Positions 8,988 through 17,283 of a DNA stretch of 40,171 nucleotides are shown one piece after another. Under the pieces are notes generated by a model. That model saw only the letters and a list, made by a program, of their open reading frames with translations. It searched no databases and was not told the DNA's origin. The translations under genes were made by a program, and so were the position numbers. The stretch comes from Fibrobacter sp. (GTDB lineage: Bacteria > Fibrobacterota > Fibrobacteria > Fibrobacterales > Fibrobacteraceae), in NCBI GenBank assembly GCA_024398845.1, contig JAKSIM010000025.1, forward strand, positions 1 through 40,171. Reading direction: 5' to 3'. Every line of letters starts with the position of its first letter. Within the stretch, counting starts at the first letter, position 1.

Positions 8988-9071
8988 TTTTAGAATACAA
9001 AATGTTTTAAAATCAACAATTTAACAAAAATTTAAGCATAGTATAAAAATTTAAAGTATTTTTAGAATACA
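8988..9071. repeat. Pair of 12-bp direct repeats upstream of regulator
   Basis: TTTTAGAATACA occurs exactly at 8988-8999 and 9060-9071, 72 bp apart, in the AT-rich gap between the divergent regulator gene and the gene at 9177. They could be binding sites, for example for the TIGR02147 protein. That role is inferred. The rest of the gap shows no gene. Confidence 0.45.
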
Positions 9072-9176
9072 TTTTGACTGAAACGGCATAATTTCAACGG
9101 CCCGAAAACTTCAACTTGACGATTTTTTTGTATTTTTAAAAGATAGGCCTTTAACCAGGTCACAAACCGAGTCAAA

Positions 9177-9572
9177 ATGAAGAAGCTTAAACGAAATTCG
9201 TTCCTGATGATTGCGAGTGTGCTCCTTGCGCTGTTCGCAAGTTTCGGCACGACCTCGTTTGACTACGGCAACGACGTTTACCTGGACGACGGTTGGCATC
9301 ACGAACAAACGTTGAGCAACGCCCACGACCAATCGACGGCCGCGGTGCTAAGCACCCGCAGGCCCTACCAGCAGGCGTCTGTCCGCCCGCAGCGAAACGG
9401 AACTTTTCACGGGTTCCACAGCCGCGGCAACAGCCACACGACAGAAGCGAAGTTCCACTCCGCAAATTACGATTCGACGTTCGCAAGCGAAACCGGCAGC
9501 TTCCCGCAGCCGCTCTCGTTCGGCGTTCCAAAAGACTATTACATTTTTACCTTAAAACGAATCCTCTGTTAG
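9177..9572 (+). CDS. Small exported protein, unknown
   Basis: This is a 131-aa protein with a basic N-terminus (MKKLKR) and a hydrophobic segment at about 9-24, consistent with a signal peptide or anchor. The rest is polar, rich in His, Ser and Arg, with no recognised domain, and ends FGVPKDYYIFTLKRILC. It is divergent from the TIGR02147 regulator. The ribosome binding site is weak. The single clear open frame and signal-like start make it likely but not certain. Confidence 0.55.
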   Translation: MKKLKRNSFLMIASVLLALFASFGTTSFDYGNDVYLDDGWHHEQTLSNAHDQSTAAVLSTRRPYQQASVRPQRNGTFHGFHSRGNSHTTEAKFHSANYDSTFASETGSFPQPLSFGVPKDYYIFTLKRILC

Positions 9573-9705
9573 CGATTTTTTCTCCTCAAACGCAATACAC
9601 AAAATCATTTTGCAGGCACGCGAATGCGGCGCTGCGTTTACTTCAAATTTAAAACGGGCATATTGTACATGCGCCAAACGGCGTACGCGCCCAAAGAGAA
9701 AGAAT

Positions 9706-10107
9706 ATGGAAAACATCAAGAAAATGGAGATGGCGAACGCCCTCTTCGAAAAGAACTGCATCAAGGTTGAAAAGGCCTGCCTTGGCCTGTTCACGAAAGT
9801 CACCTACACCCCGACAAACTCCCCCGTGGTGGGCCTCTATCAGGAATACGACTCCGCAAACGGTCAAAAGGTTCAGGAAATCCTCTCCACCACTTGTAGC
9901 GAACTCGACCGCGTCGAAGAAAAAGTCGGTAAAATCCAGGTCGCCGACAATGGCAGCTTCCGCCTCGCCATTTGCTTTTCAAAAGACCACAAGTTTGCCG
10001 CATTGCAAATTGCGCAATACTCAAACTTCCAATACAAGCCAGTGGGAGAAGTCCGTTTTGCCGAAGGCGAAGAAGCCATCAAGGTCCTTCAGCCGTTCGT
10101 CAAGTAA
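9706..10107 (+). CDS. Conserved-looking soluble protein, unknown
   Basis: This is a 133-aa protein without signal or membrane segment. It reads as an alternating alpha/beta fold with charged helices (MENIKKMEMANALFEKN) and beta-like segments (FRLAICFSKDHKFAALQIAQYSNFQYKPVGEVRF). I do not recognise the family. The ATG at 9706 is preceded by AAAGAGAAAG. The open frame extends upstream, but those residues look non-coding. A strong terminator follows, so it is probably monocistronic. Confidence 0.7.
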   Translation: MENIKKMEMANALFEKNCIKVEKACLGLFTKVTYTPTNSPVVGLYQEYDSANGQKVQEILSTTCSELDRVEEKVGKIQVADNGSFRLAICFSKDHKFAALQIAQYSNFQYKPVGEVRFAEGEEAIKVLQPFVK

Positions 10108-10137
10108 CGAATAAAATTCCGTGGCCATAGCACGGAT

Positions 10138-10181
10138 GCGCGTTTTTGCCCAAACCTCCGGCAAAGACGCGCTTTTATTTT
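10138..10181 (+). terminator. Rho-independent terminator
   Basis: A 13-bp stem (GCGCGTTTTTGCC with GGCAAAGACGCGC, one G-T pair) and 9-nt loop are followed by TTTTATTTT. It lies 30 bp after the stop of the 133-aa gene. Confidence 0.92.
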
Positions 10182-10245
10182 ATGGTTTTTAAAAACCTCG
10201 CCCCAAATAATTAAAAATGAACTAAAATTAAGGGAGAGGTTCAAC

Positions 10246-10959
10246 ATGTACCAAGTTTCTACACTCAACGCCCTTTCTCTGGGCTACACGCGCAAGGTCG
10301 TTTCCATTGAGGAACTGCTTCGCCACGGCGACACAGGACTTGGCACGTTCCAGGACATTGACGGCGAAATGATCGTTATTGACGGCCACTGCTATAGAGC
10401 CACGGACGACGGCTCCGTCAACGAGCCGCCCGCCGATTTCGGCGTTCCTTTTGCCTCGGTTGCAAAACTTGAAGGAATACGCCATTTCGACCTCCAAAAC
10501 GTCGACAGCATCGACACGCTCAAAACAAAACTCAACCTGAAAATCGAGGAAGACTTCGGGCTCAACAGCATGCACCTCGTGCGCATTGACGCCGAGTTTC
10601 AAAAAGTGCATGCGCGTTCCGAATCGGCGAGACACACGCAGCACGTGGAACTCAAAGAATTGCTAAAGGGAAACCAGAAGAATTTTTGCTTTGAAAAAAT
10701 TTCGGGTTCCATAGTTTGCCTGTACTACCCGGACTATATGCAGGGCATTAATGCGGCAGGTTGGCACTTCCATTTTGTGAGCGATGACCGCACTTGCGGC
10801 GGACACGTTTTTGAAATTGCATTCCAAAAGGGATTTGCCAGGCACGATAAAATCAGCCATATCGAAATGCAGCTCCCCACAGAAGCTTCTTTTGATACCT
10901 ACTCGCTCACCGCCGCTTCGAACAAAGATATCAAGCAAGTGGAACAAGGGAAAAAATAA
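10246..10959 (+). CDS. budA: Alpha-acetolactate decarboxylase
   Basis: This 237-aa enzyme converts 2-acetolactate to acetoin and CO2, the acetoin branch from pyruvate. The N-terminal family motif GTFQDIDGEMIVIDG is at 33-47, with Glu41 matching the active-site Glu. The metal site GWHFHFVSDDRTCGGHV supplies His174, His176 and His187, the zinc ligands of the family. The length is normal and there is no signal. A strong GGGAGAGG site precedes the ATG. No acetolactate synthase gene is next to it; the next gene is a membrane protein 6 bp downstream. Confidence 0.93.
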   Translation: MYQVSTLNALSLGYTRKVVSIEELLRHGDTGLGTFQDIDGEMIVIDGHCYRATDDGSVNEPPADFGVPFASVAKLEGIRHFDLQNVDSIDTLKTKLNLKIEEDFGLNSMHLVRIDAEFQKVHARSESARHTQHVELKELLKGNQKNFCFEKISGSIVCLYYPDYMQGINAAGWHFHFVSDDRTCGGHVFEIAFQKGFARHDKISHIEMQLPTEASFDTYSLTAASNKDIKQVEQGKK

Positions 10960-10965
10960 AGCGCC

Positions 10966-12645
10966 ATGCCTCTCGAAAAATTCAAGCAATACCAGAACCA
11001 AATCGCAAGCACGTTCCATCGTTTTCCCGTAGCCATCGCATTCGCCCTGATTGCAACTTTTATCTTTTTGCACCTTTACCACACCAACGACCTCCATAAG
11101 ATTTTTGAACTCGAAAGCGAAAATGCCAGGCTGTATTTATGGCTCTCCATCTACCCCATTTCAGCGGCATTCATCTCGGTCACGCTTAAGCTTTTGCAAG
11201 AAGCGCGCGGGCACCTGCACCTCGGAATCCAGGCCGCAGTACACGCGCTGTGGCTCGCCTTCTCCGTTTGCGTGAGCATAAGCGAGACAGAAGAATTCTT
11301 TGTTTACGCAAATGTGCAAGTGTTCTTTATTCTCGGCGTCGCTTCCCTTTTTACCGTTCCGTTTTTCAAAAGCAAAAACGATCTAACCCTCTGGAACTTT
11401 ACCGGCAAGACCATCAAGGCATTTATCGTTGCTGTATTCCTTTCTGGGATTTTGTGCGGCATACTGAGCGCCCTACTTGGCGGGTTCATAGCGCTCTTTG
11501 AAATCAAGATGTTGGATGACGATGTCTTTCTCAACATCATCATTATTTGCGTAAGCTTTATCGCGCCGCTTTTGTTCTGTTCCGGAATCCCCACACAGGG
11601 CGCCATCAAAAACGTACAGCCGCTCGGACGGTTTGCCAAGGGATTTTTGCACCTGTTCTTTATTCCGGTACTCGCGATTTACATTTTGATGCTTTACGCA
11701 TACACTGTAAAAATCATTGTCCAGTGGGACTTGCCCATTGATGTAATCACAATTCTCAGCGCCATCTCCGTTGTTTTGATGCTCGTGATTACGGCCATTT
11801 TGTACCCTGCACACTTTGATGAAACATACTCACCCTTTGACAAACAACTGCTCAAAGTGCTCCCCATCGCGACCATCCCGCTCGTTATTTTGCTTGCCGT
11901 CGGAGTCGTTGACCAATATATGCAAAGTGGCGTAGAAGAGCCATTCCTCAATTTTCTCTACTTTGTGCTATGGTGCGCGGCCGCCGTCGCCATAACGCTC
12001 CGCTGTAAAAACAAAAAACTCCGGTGGACCATCGCAAGTGTCTGCATCTTTTTTGTAACCTCGAGTTTGGGTCCGTTCAGCGCACTTCAATTATCATACA
12101 AAGTAACTAAAGAAAAAACGGAGCAGGTAAAGTCTGATAGTGCAGAACAAAACACCAATGCCGACAACAGCGAAGTACGCAACAACGATGCCGAGGAAAG
12201 CGTCAAAGCCGTGAACAACACCACCGGCGCAACCGAAGACATTCGCGTTTCCGTCTACAGCAGTTCATGGGAACCTTCACAAATTCCCAACGGCTACAAG
12301 ACGTTCCGCAAAATCAACGGATACGTCAAAACAGAAAACGCCAAAATCGTAAACGACACGCTCACGTTCACACTCACGACCGTGCGCGACAGAGACACCT
12401 GCGCCGCTTGCTTCACCTACAGCGTCCCGGTGAAACTACTCAAGGCATGGAACGCCTTAGACGAAGGCGGCTCCCACGACGTTGACAGCACCTACCTCGC
12501 CTACCGCGAAAAATACAACGGCAAGGACATTGGCGACCGCAAGTTCGAAAACGCATACGGAGCGCTCTACATCATCGAACTCACCCTTCGCATAAGCCCC
12601 GACAACGCAAATATCAACATCGAAGGCCTCCTATTCGAGAAATAA
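10966..12645 (+). CDS. DUF4153 polytopic membrane protein
   Basis: This 559-aa protein has roughly ten to eleven membrane segments in its first 375 residues, followed by a soluble C-terminal part of about 180 aa with an Asn/Glu-rich linker. The pattern of the membrane part matches DUF4153, whose function is unknown. It starts 6 bp after the acetolactate decarboxylase stop with no clear ribosome binding site, suggesting translational coupling. The C-terminal part includes Cys-Ala-Ala-Cys in DTCAACFTYSV. No terminator is visible before the ahcY promoter. Confidence 0.85.
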   Translation: MPLEKFKQYQNQIASTFHRFPVAIAFALIATFIFLHLYHTNDLHKIFELESENARLYLWLSIYPISAAFISVTLKLLQEARGHLHLGIQAAVHALWLAFSVCVSISETEEFFVYANVQVFFILGVASLFTVPFFKSKNDLTLWNFTGKTIKAFIVAVFLSGILCGILSALLGGFIALFEIKMLDDDVFLNIIIICVSFIAPLLFCSGIPTQGAIKNVQPLGRFAKGFLHLFFIPVLAIYILMLYAYTVKIIVQWDLPIDVITILSAISVVLMLVITAILYPAHFDETYSPFDKQLLKVLPIATIPLVILLAVGVVDQYMQSGVEEPFLNFLYFVLWCAAAVAITLRCKNKKLRWTIASVCIFFVTSSLGPFSALQLSYKVTKEKTEQVKSDSAEQNTNADNSEVRNNDAEESVKAVNNTTGATEDIRVSVYSSSWEPSQIPNGYKTFRKINGYVKTENAKIVNDTLTFTLTTVRDRDTCAACFTYSVPVKLLKAWNALDEGGSHDVDSTYLAYREKYNGKDIGDRKFENAYGALYIIELTLRISPDNANINIEGLLFEK

Positions 12646-12659
12646 TCGTACTATTTCGC

Positions 12660-12690
12660 TTGTCCCTGTTTATGCAAATAACTATATTTA
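12660..12690 (+). promoter_or_regulatory. Probable ahcY promoter
   Basis: TTG at 12660-12662 is followed by 20 bases and TATATTTA at 12683-12690, close to the TAnnTTTG pattern seen upstream of tuf. It predicts a leader of about 50 nt. Confidence 0.45.
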
Positions 12691-12708
12691 TGCATAAATA
12701 ACTGACGA

Positions 12709-12730
12709 CGCGGGTGGACTTCCGCCCGCG
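12709..12730 (+). promoter_or_regulatory. Hairpin in the ahcY leader
   Basis: A 9-bp GC-rich stem with one G-U pair (CGCGGGTGG with CCGCCCGCG) closes an ACTT tetraloop. It is followed by CACCCC, which could pair with GGGTG of the stem's 5' arm, and then by the AGAGGA ribosome binding site. It sits just before the ahcY start, so it may affect translation. No known riboswitch class could be matched by eye. Confidence 0.5.
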
Positions 12731-12748
12731 CACCCCAAAGAGGATAAA

Positions 12749-14209
12749 ATGGAATACAAAATCAAGGATATCAACCTTGCCGTGGAAGGCCGCAAGGAAC
12801 TCGATCTCGCCGAAACTGAAATGCCGGGCCTCATGGCTCTCCGCAAGGAATACGAAGGCAAGAAGCCGCTCGCAGGCGCCCGCATCATGGGTAGCCTCCA
12901 CATGACGGTGCAGACCGCCATCCTCATCGAAACGCTCGTGGACCTGGGCGCAGATGTGCGCTGGGTCAGCTGCAACATCTTCAGCACGCAGGACAACGCC
13001 GCAGCCGCTGTCGTCGTGGGCAAGAAGGGCACCGTGGAAAACCCGCAGGGCGTGCCCGTGTTCGCCTGGAAGGGCGAATCCCTCACGGACTACTGGGAAA
13101 ACACCGCCAAGGCTCTCGTGTGGCCCGACGGCAAGACCGCCGACCTCATCGTGGATGACGGTGGCGACGCTACCATGCTCGTGACCTGCGGTGCAGAATT
13201 CGAAGACGCAGGCAAGGTGCCTGAATTCAATCCGGAAAAGGACAGCGAAGAATGGGGCGTGTTCCTCGAGACCTGCCGCAAGATTTTCGAAAAGGACCCC
13301 AAACAGTGGACCCGCGCCCGCGAAGCCTTGAAGGGCGTTTCCGAAGAAACCACTACCGGCGTGCATCGTTTGTACCAGATGGCGAAGGATGGCCGCCTCA
13401 AGTTCCCGGCCATCAACGTGAACGATTCCGTGACCAAGTCCAAGTTCGACAACCTCTACGGCTGCCGCCACTCCCTGATCGACGGCATCAACCGCGCGAC
13501 CGACGTGATGATGGCTGGTAAAATCGCAGTCGTGTGCGGCTACGGCGACGTGGGCAAGGGCTGCGCCCAGAGCCTCCGCGGCCAGGGCGCCCGCGTGATC
13601 ATCACCGAAATCGACCCGATTTGCGCACTCCAGGCCGTGATGGAAGGCTACGAAGTGAAGACTTTGGACGAAGTCGTCGGCATGGCGGATATCTTCGTCA
13701 CGACGACCGGCAACACCATGATCATCAGCGCCGCCCAGATGGCAAAGATGAAGCACCGCGCCATCGTGGGTAACATCGGCCACTTCGACAACGAAATCGA
13801 CATGGCTGGCCTCAAGAAGATTCCGGGCATCGTCCGCAACGAAATCAAGCCGCAGTACGACGAATGGATCTTCCCGGATGGCCACAGCATCCTTGTGCTG
13901 GCCGAAGGCCGCCTGCTGAACCTCGGCTGCGCCACTGGCCACCCGAGCTTCGTGATGAGTGCAAGCTTCACGAACCAGACCATCGCCCAGGTGGACTTGT
14001 GGCTCAGCGCAAACGGCAAGAAGACCGTTTCCGGCCTCAAGTACGAAACCGGCACCGTGTACACCCTCCCGAAAATCCTCGACGAGAAGGTCGCCCGCCT
14101 CCACCTGGAAAAGCTCGGCGTCCACCTCACCACTTTGACGCAGGCACAGGCCGACTACATCGGCGTGCCCGTGGAAGGCCCGTACAAGGTGGAGTTCTAC
14201 AGATATTAG
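12749..14209 (+). CDS. ahcY: Adenosylhomocysteinase
   Basis: This 486-aa enzyme splits S-adenosylhomocysteine into adenosine and homocysteine and so clears the product of SAM-dependent methylation. The NAD-binding motif GYGDVGKG lies near residue 264 in a Rossmann segment, and the C-terminus ends YKVEFYRY as in the family. It is the long bacterial type with an insertion around 150-200. The start has an AGAGGA site 6 nt upstream. A hairpin leader precedes it and a strong terminator follows. A 568-aa antisense frame across it is a codon-bias shadow. Confidence 0.97.
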   Translation: MEYKIKDINLAVEGRKELDLAETEMPGLMALRKEYEGKKPLAGARIMGSLHMTVQTAILIETLVDLGADVRWVSCNIFSTQDNAAAAVVVGKKGTVENPQGVPVFAWKGESLTDYWENTAKALVWPDGKTADLIVDDGGDATMLVTCGAEFEDAGKVPEFNPEKDSEEWGVFLETCRKIFEKDPKQWTRAREALKGVSEETTTGVHRLYQMAKDGRLKFPAINVNDSVTKSKFDNLYGCRHSLIDGINRATDVMMAGKIAVVCGYGDVGKGCAQSLRGQGARVIITEIDPICALQAVMEGYEVKTLDEVVGMADIFVTTTGNTMIISAAQMAKMKHRAIVGNIGHFDNEIDMAGLKKIPGIVRNEIKPQYDEWIFPDGHSILVLAEGRLLNLGCATGHPSFVMSASFTNQTIAQVDLWLSANGKKTVSGLKYETGTVYTLPKILDEKVARLHLEKLGVHLTTLTQAQADYIGVPVEGPYKVEFYRY

Positions 14210-14270
14210 ACGAGAGAACGGCGCTGCGCGCCTACAGACGACAAAAGCTCGCTTAATTGTCACCCATTCA

Positions 14271-14302
14271 AAACAGGATCCTTTGCGGGTCCTGTTTTTT
14301 TT
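14271..14302 (+). terminator. Rho-independent terminator after ahcY
   Basis: An 11-bp stem (AAACAGGATCC with GGGTCCTGTTT, one G-T pair) is followed by eight T residues, 61 bp after the ahcY stop. Confidence 0.93.
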
Positions 14303-14465
14303 AAAAAAAAGTTTCTGCAATTGTTTTTATACAGGATTTGCGATTGTTTTACCAACGCAATACCAGGTTATTTTTTGCAATTACGCCCTTTCAGGCTGTT
14401 TTTTTGTCTATTTTTTCGTTCAACGAAAGCATCCTGCCGAATGTTTTTTCAAAGGATTTTGATGT

Positions 14466-14639
14466 ATGGAAGATTGCACGAAAAAAACAGATGCTGAAAC
14501 CGCGGACAAGCGCCGCGAGGAGCGCGTCAAGCGGATGCGCGGCTGGCTCGGCGTAAAGAGTTCCGCACCTTCGTACGGTCATGGCGACGACGGCGGTCCT
14601 GTTTCTTACGGTGACGCCCCCAACGGCTGGAACCGTTGA
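14466..14639 (+). CDS. Small charged protein, 57 aa
   Basis: This short ORF starts MEDCTKKTDAETADKRREER and ends in a Gly/Asp/Ser-rich tail. The first half is a highly charged helix and there is no signal or membrane segment. AAGGA lies 9 nt before the ATG. It lies 45 bp ahead of the S41 protease gene in the same direction. The family is unknown and it could be spurious, but the codon pattern and binding site support it. Confidence 0.5.
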   Translation: MEDCTKKTDAETADKRREERVKRMRGWLGVKSSAPSYGHGDDGGPVSYGDAPNGWNR

Positions 14640-14684
14640 CCAGACTCCCGATTTTTCAATATTGCATATCAGATAGGAGAATCT

Positions 14685-16214
14685 ATGCGTACCAAGTTTT
14701 TGCCTTGTGCTGCACACTGCGTGGTTTTTGCGGTCCTCTGCGCGTTCTTTGCGCTCGTCGCCTGTTCCAATTCCGATAGCGAATTTGGTTCGCCGAGCCA
14801 GTCGGAAATTGCCGACACGTCCGCGACAAGCGATACGGCTGTCCGTTACAAGTATCTCTTGATGCTCGACACCGTTCAATCTCAGGAGGTGTTCGACAGC
14901 ATTTCTTATTTGCTCACGGAATTCGAGCTTGAATTCGAGGCGAACTACGAATATCTCAACCTCTTTTACCTTTTTGCCCACAGCGATTCCCTCAAGCCCG
15001 CGGGCACAAACTGGTACAACCCGCTTGGCAAGCGCAGCGACTACTTGGGCAAGGGCACGCCACTCAACAGGCCGGATTCCGTTGTCGATACAACGACTTT
15101 CATAAACAGCCCGCTTGCGACAGACATTGTTTACATGTACAAGTCCCTGAACGATAAATACGCTTTATACATCCCGCCGATCGAAGTCGCGGGCAACGCG
15201 GGCGATTCCAGCGACCGAAAAATTGACGGGAACGATATCATAGACATTTTAAACGATCATCCCACAAGTCACGATCTTGGCGTAAACCTCACGTTGGCTT
15301 CTTACCGTGAAAATCCGGCATTCGTCATCGCACAGGTTTACATTGGTTCCGCTGCCGAAAAAGAGGGATTACAGATAAACGACACCATCATCGAAGTCAA
15401 CGGCGGCGCGGTGACTTCTCTCAAGGCTTTCGAGGAGGCTTCGAAAAAAGACAAAATTTCGCTCAAGGTGATTCGCGATTCCGAAGAGAAAAACTTTGAC
15501 ATAGCCATTGCAGATTACCCGCAGCCCATCGTCACTTACAAGGTCGTTGACTCCGTCGCCATTATCCACATTGAAAAGTTCGATGTTCAGGGTGCCATGG
15601 GAGATAGCGGTACTTACGGGGAATTTCTGCGCGCCCTGAAGGCGACGGAATTTGCCAAGTCCATGGTGTTGGACCTGCGCGGGAACGGTGGTGGCAATAG
15701 TATTCAGTGCAGGGAAGTTTCCAGCGAATTCCTGAAAAAAGGCGATACTTTGTACATCGATTACACGACCTTGTCCGATTTTGCCGCTACGCTAGAAACG
15801 AACAAGCAGATTGTTGCCGGCACCCCCATTATCAATGAAAGAGTCGGAAAGGTCAAGGACAAATACACGGTCATCCTGGCCGATTCAGAAACGGCAAGTT
15901 GCGCAGAAATTACGGCGATGACTCTCGCCAGCAACAGGCAGTCTGTTATTATTGGGCAAAAAACGGCGGGCAAAGCTTCCAGTTTCGTGTCCCTGCCGAC
16001 ATACCTGTCTGGTTTCTGTCAATTGACCTTTTCGCTTATCTTTGATAAAAACGGCAAAACCTACCACATGATGGGAATCGAGCCCGACATCGCCCTGGAC
16101 GACTACGAACAAATGATGGACACGGCCCTTGTCATTGCTAAAGAGGCGGAGATGGCGCGCCACGCAGGTTACGGCACTTCGTTCACCGATATGTTCGCGC
16201 CTTTCAAGGAATAA
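14685..16214 (+). CDS. S41 family (C-terminal-processing type) protease lipoprotein
   Basis: This 509-aa protein is an S41 serine protease tethered by lipid. The signal ends at Cys27 (ALVAC). A PDZ domain spans about 195-275 (GSAAEKEGLQINDTIIEVNGG). The peptidase core contains LDLRGNGGG near 329-337, the catalytic Ser405 in TASCAE and Lys430 in TAGK, the expected Ser-Lys dyad. Such proteases trim or degrade periplasmic proteins. AGGAG precedes the ATG. It is convergent with the barrel protein gene, 6 bp away, with no obvious terminator. Confidence 0.92.
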   Translation: MRTKFLPCAAHCVVFAVLCAFFALVACSNSDSEFGSPSQSEIADTSATSDTAVRYKYLLMLDTVQSQEVFDSISYLLTEFELEFEANYEYLNLFYLFAHSDSLKPAGTNWYNPLGKRSDYLGKGTPLNRPDSVVDTTTFINSPLATDIVYMYKSLNDKYALYIPPIEVAGNAGDSSDRKIDGNDIIDILNDHPTSHDLGVNLTLASYRENPAFVIAQVYIGSAAEKEGLQINDTIIEVNGGAVTSLKAFEEASKKDKISLKVIRDSEEKNFDIAIADYPQPIVTYKVVDSVAIIHIEKFDVQGAMGDSGTYGEFLRALKATEFAKSMVLDLRGNGGGNSIQCREVSSEFLKKGDTLYIDYTTLSDFAATLETNKQIVAGTPIINERVGKVKDKYTVILADSETASCAEITAMTLASNRQSVIIGQKTAGKASSFVSLPTYLSGFCQLTFSLIFDKNGKTYHMMGIEPDIALDDYEQMMDTALVIAKEAEMARHAGYGTSFTDMFAPFKE

Positions 16215-16220
16215 AGTCTA

Positions 16221-17216
16221 CTAGTAATTCACTGCGACGTAGAACGTGCCGGCGCCGAATCGACGGTCAAAATCGTCAAAAGCGTCCCACACGACGTCCC
16301 AAGCGGCGCCTACTTCCAGCTGTACCGAGGAATTGCGGAAAAATACGAAGCCGGCTTCAGCTCCCGTAGCAAGGCCAAAGGCAAACGCTTCTTCGAACTC
16401 ATCGTAGTGGTTATCAAATTGAATACCCAGGCCTAAACCCAATCCAATAAATGGAGTCACCGCTCCCGTGCTCGGGAAGAATCGGCCGCCAATCAAGAAG
16501 GTTTCGTGCAATTCCCAATCTTCTTCAAACGACAAATCCATATTATCAAGTAAGGTAATGGCAGCACGTGGAGTCACTTCAAAAATTCGTGCATAGTGGA
16601 AGGCAAACGCCGGATCCCATACACGATCAACGCTGTAGCCATCACAATCAGTTTTGTCTTTATCTTTGCACTTGATATTGTCAAAATCGTAGTTGTGCCA
16701 AAGGGACATGCCAAGGCCATAGCTTACGTAATTACGGGTCGGGCGCTTGTGGGCAAAGTTATCGTTCGGGTCCTCTTTGGATCCCGAATTTTCTTCAACC
16801 ACATAAACTGTGCTAGGTCCATATTCCTGGTAGGTTCCCTCGGGCGCAGCCATGGCTCCTGCCGAAGCATCCGCAAGATCCGCCAAGGCGCCAGCCACCG
16901 CACCTTCAATCGCCGTATCCAGGTCGTCAATGGATGCCGCTTTTTGCTTTGAAGACTTTACCACAGAACCGTTCTTGACCTGCTCGCAAACCACCACAAT
17001 GGAACTCCCCATGGTCATGAGATTCGTGCGAAGTTCCACATCCCCAGAAGATTCCACTGGAGTATTGCCCGATTGGCTAACGGCCGCTCGCACAATGGAT
17101 TGAACCATTTGCGGGGCATCCGGAGCAAATTCAGCACCGGTCGGATTAAGAACCTGAACATTCGCCGCAAAGGACATTGCAGCGGAGAGTAGCGTAGCAG
17201 TAACAATATTCTTCAT
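16221..17216 (-). CDS. Outer-membrane beta-barrel protein
   Basis: This 331-aa exported protein starts MKNIVTATLLSAAMSFAA, a typical signal peptide. The first about 150 residues form a soluble domain rich in Ala, Ser and Val. The rest has alternating hydrophobic strands with Gly and aromatic residues (FIGLGLGLGIQF, FYVAVNY at the C-terminus), as in small outer-membrane barrels. The start at 17216 was chosen because the longer frame would run into the divergent murJ gene. Ligand and role are unknown. Confidence 0.82.
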   Translation of the reverse strand: MKNIVTATLLSAAMSFAANVQVLNPTGAEFAPDAPQMVQSIVRAAVSQSGNTPVESSGDVELRTNLMTMGSSIVVVCEQVKNGSVVKSSKQKAASIDDLDTAIEGAVAGALADLADASAGAMAAPEGTYQEYGPSTVYVVEENSGSKEDPNDNFAHKRPTRNYVSYGLGMSLWHNYDFDNIKCKDKDKTDCDGYSVDRVWDPAFAFHYARIFEVTPRAAITLLDNMDLSFEEDWELHETFLIGGRFFPSTGAVTPFIGLGLGLGIQFDNHYDEFEEAFAFGLATGAEAGFVFFRNSSVQLEVGAAWDVVWDAFDDFDRRFGAGTFYVAVNY

Positions 17217-17283
17217 ACCCAAAAATATACAAAGAAAAAAATTTGAGTTTTTAAGCCCTCTGTAATTAAAGTATTTTTTATGC

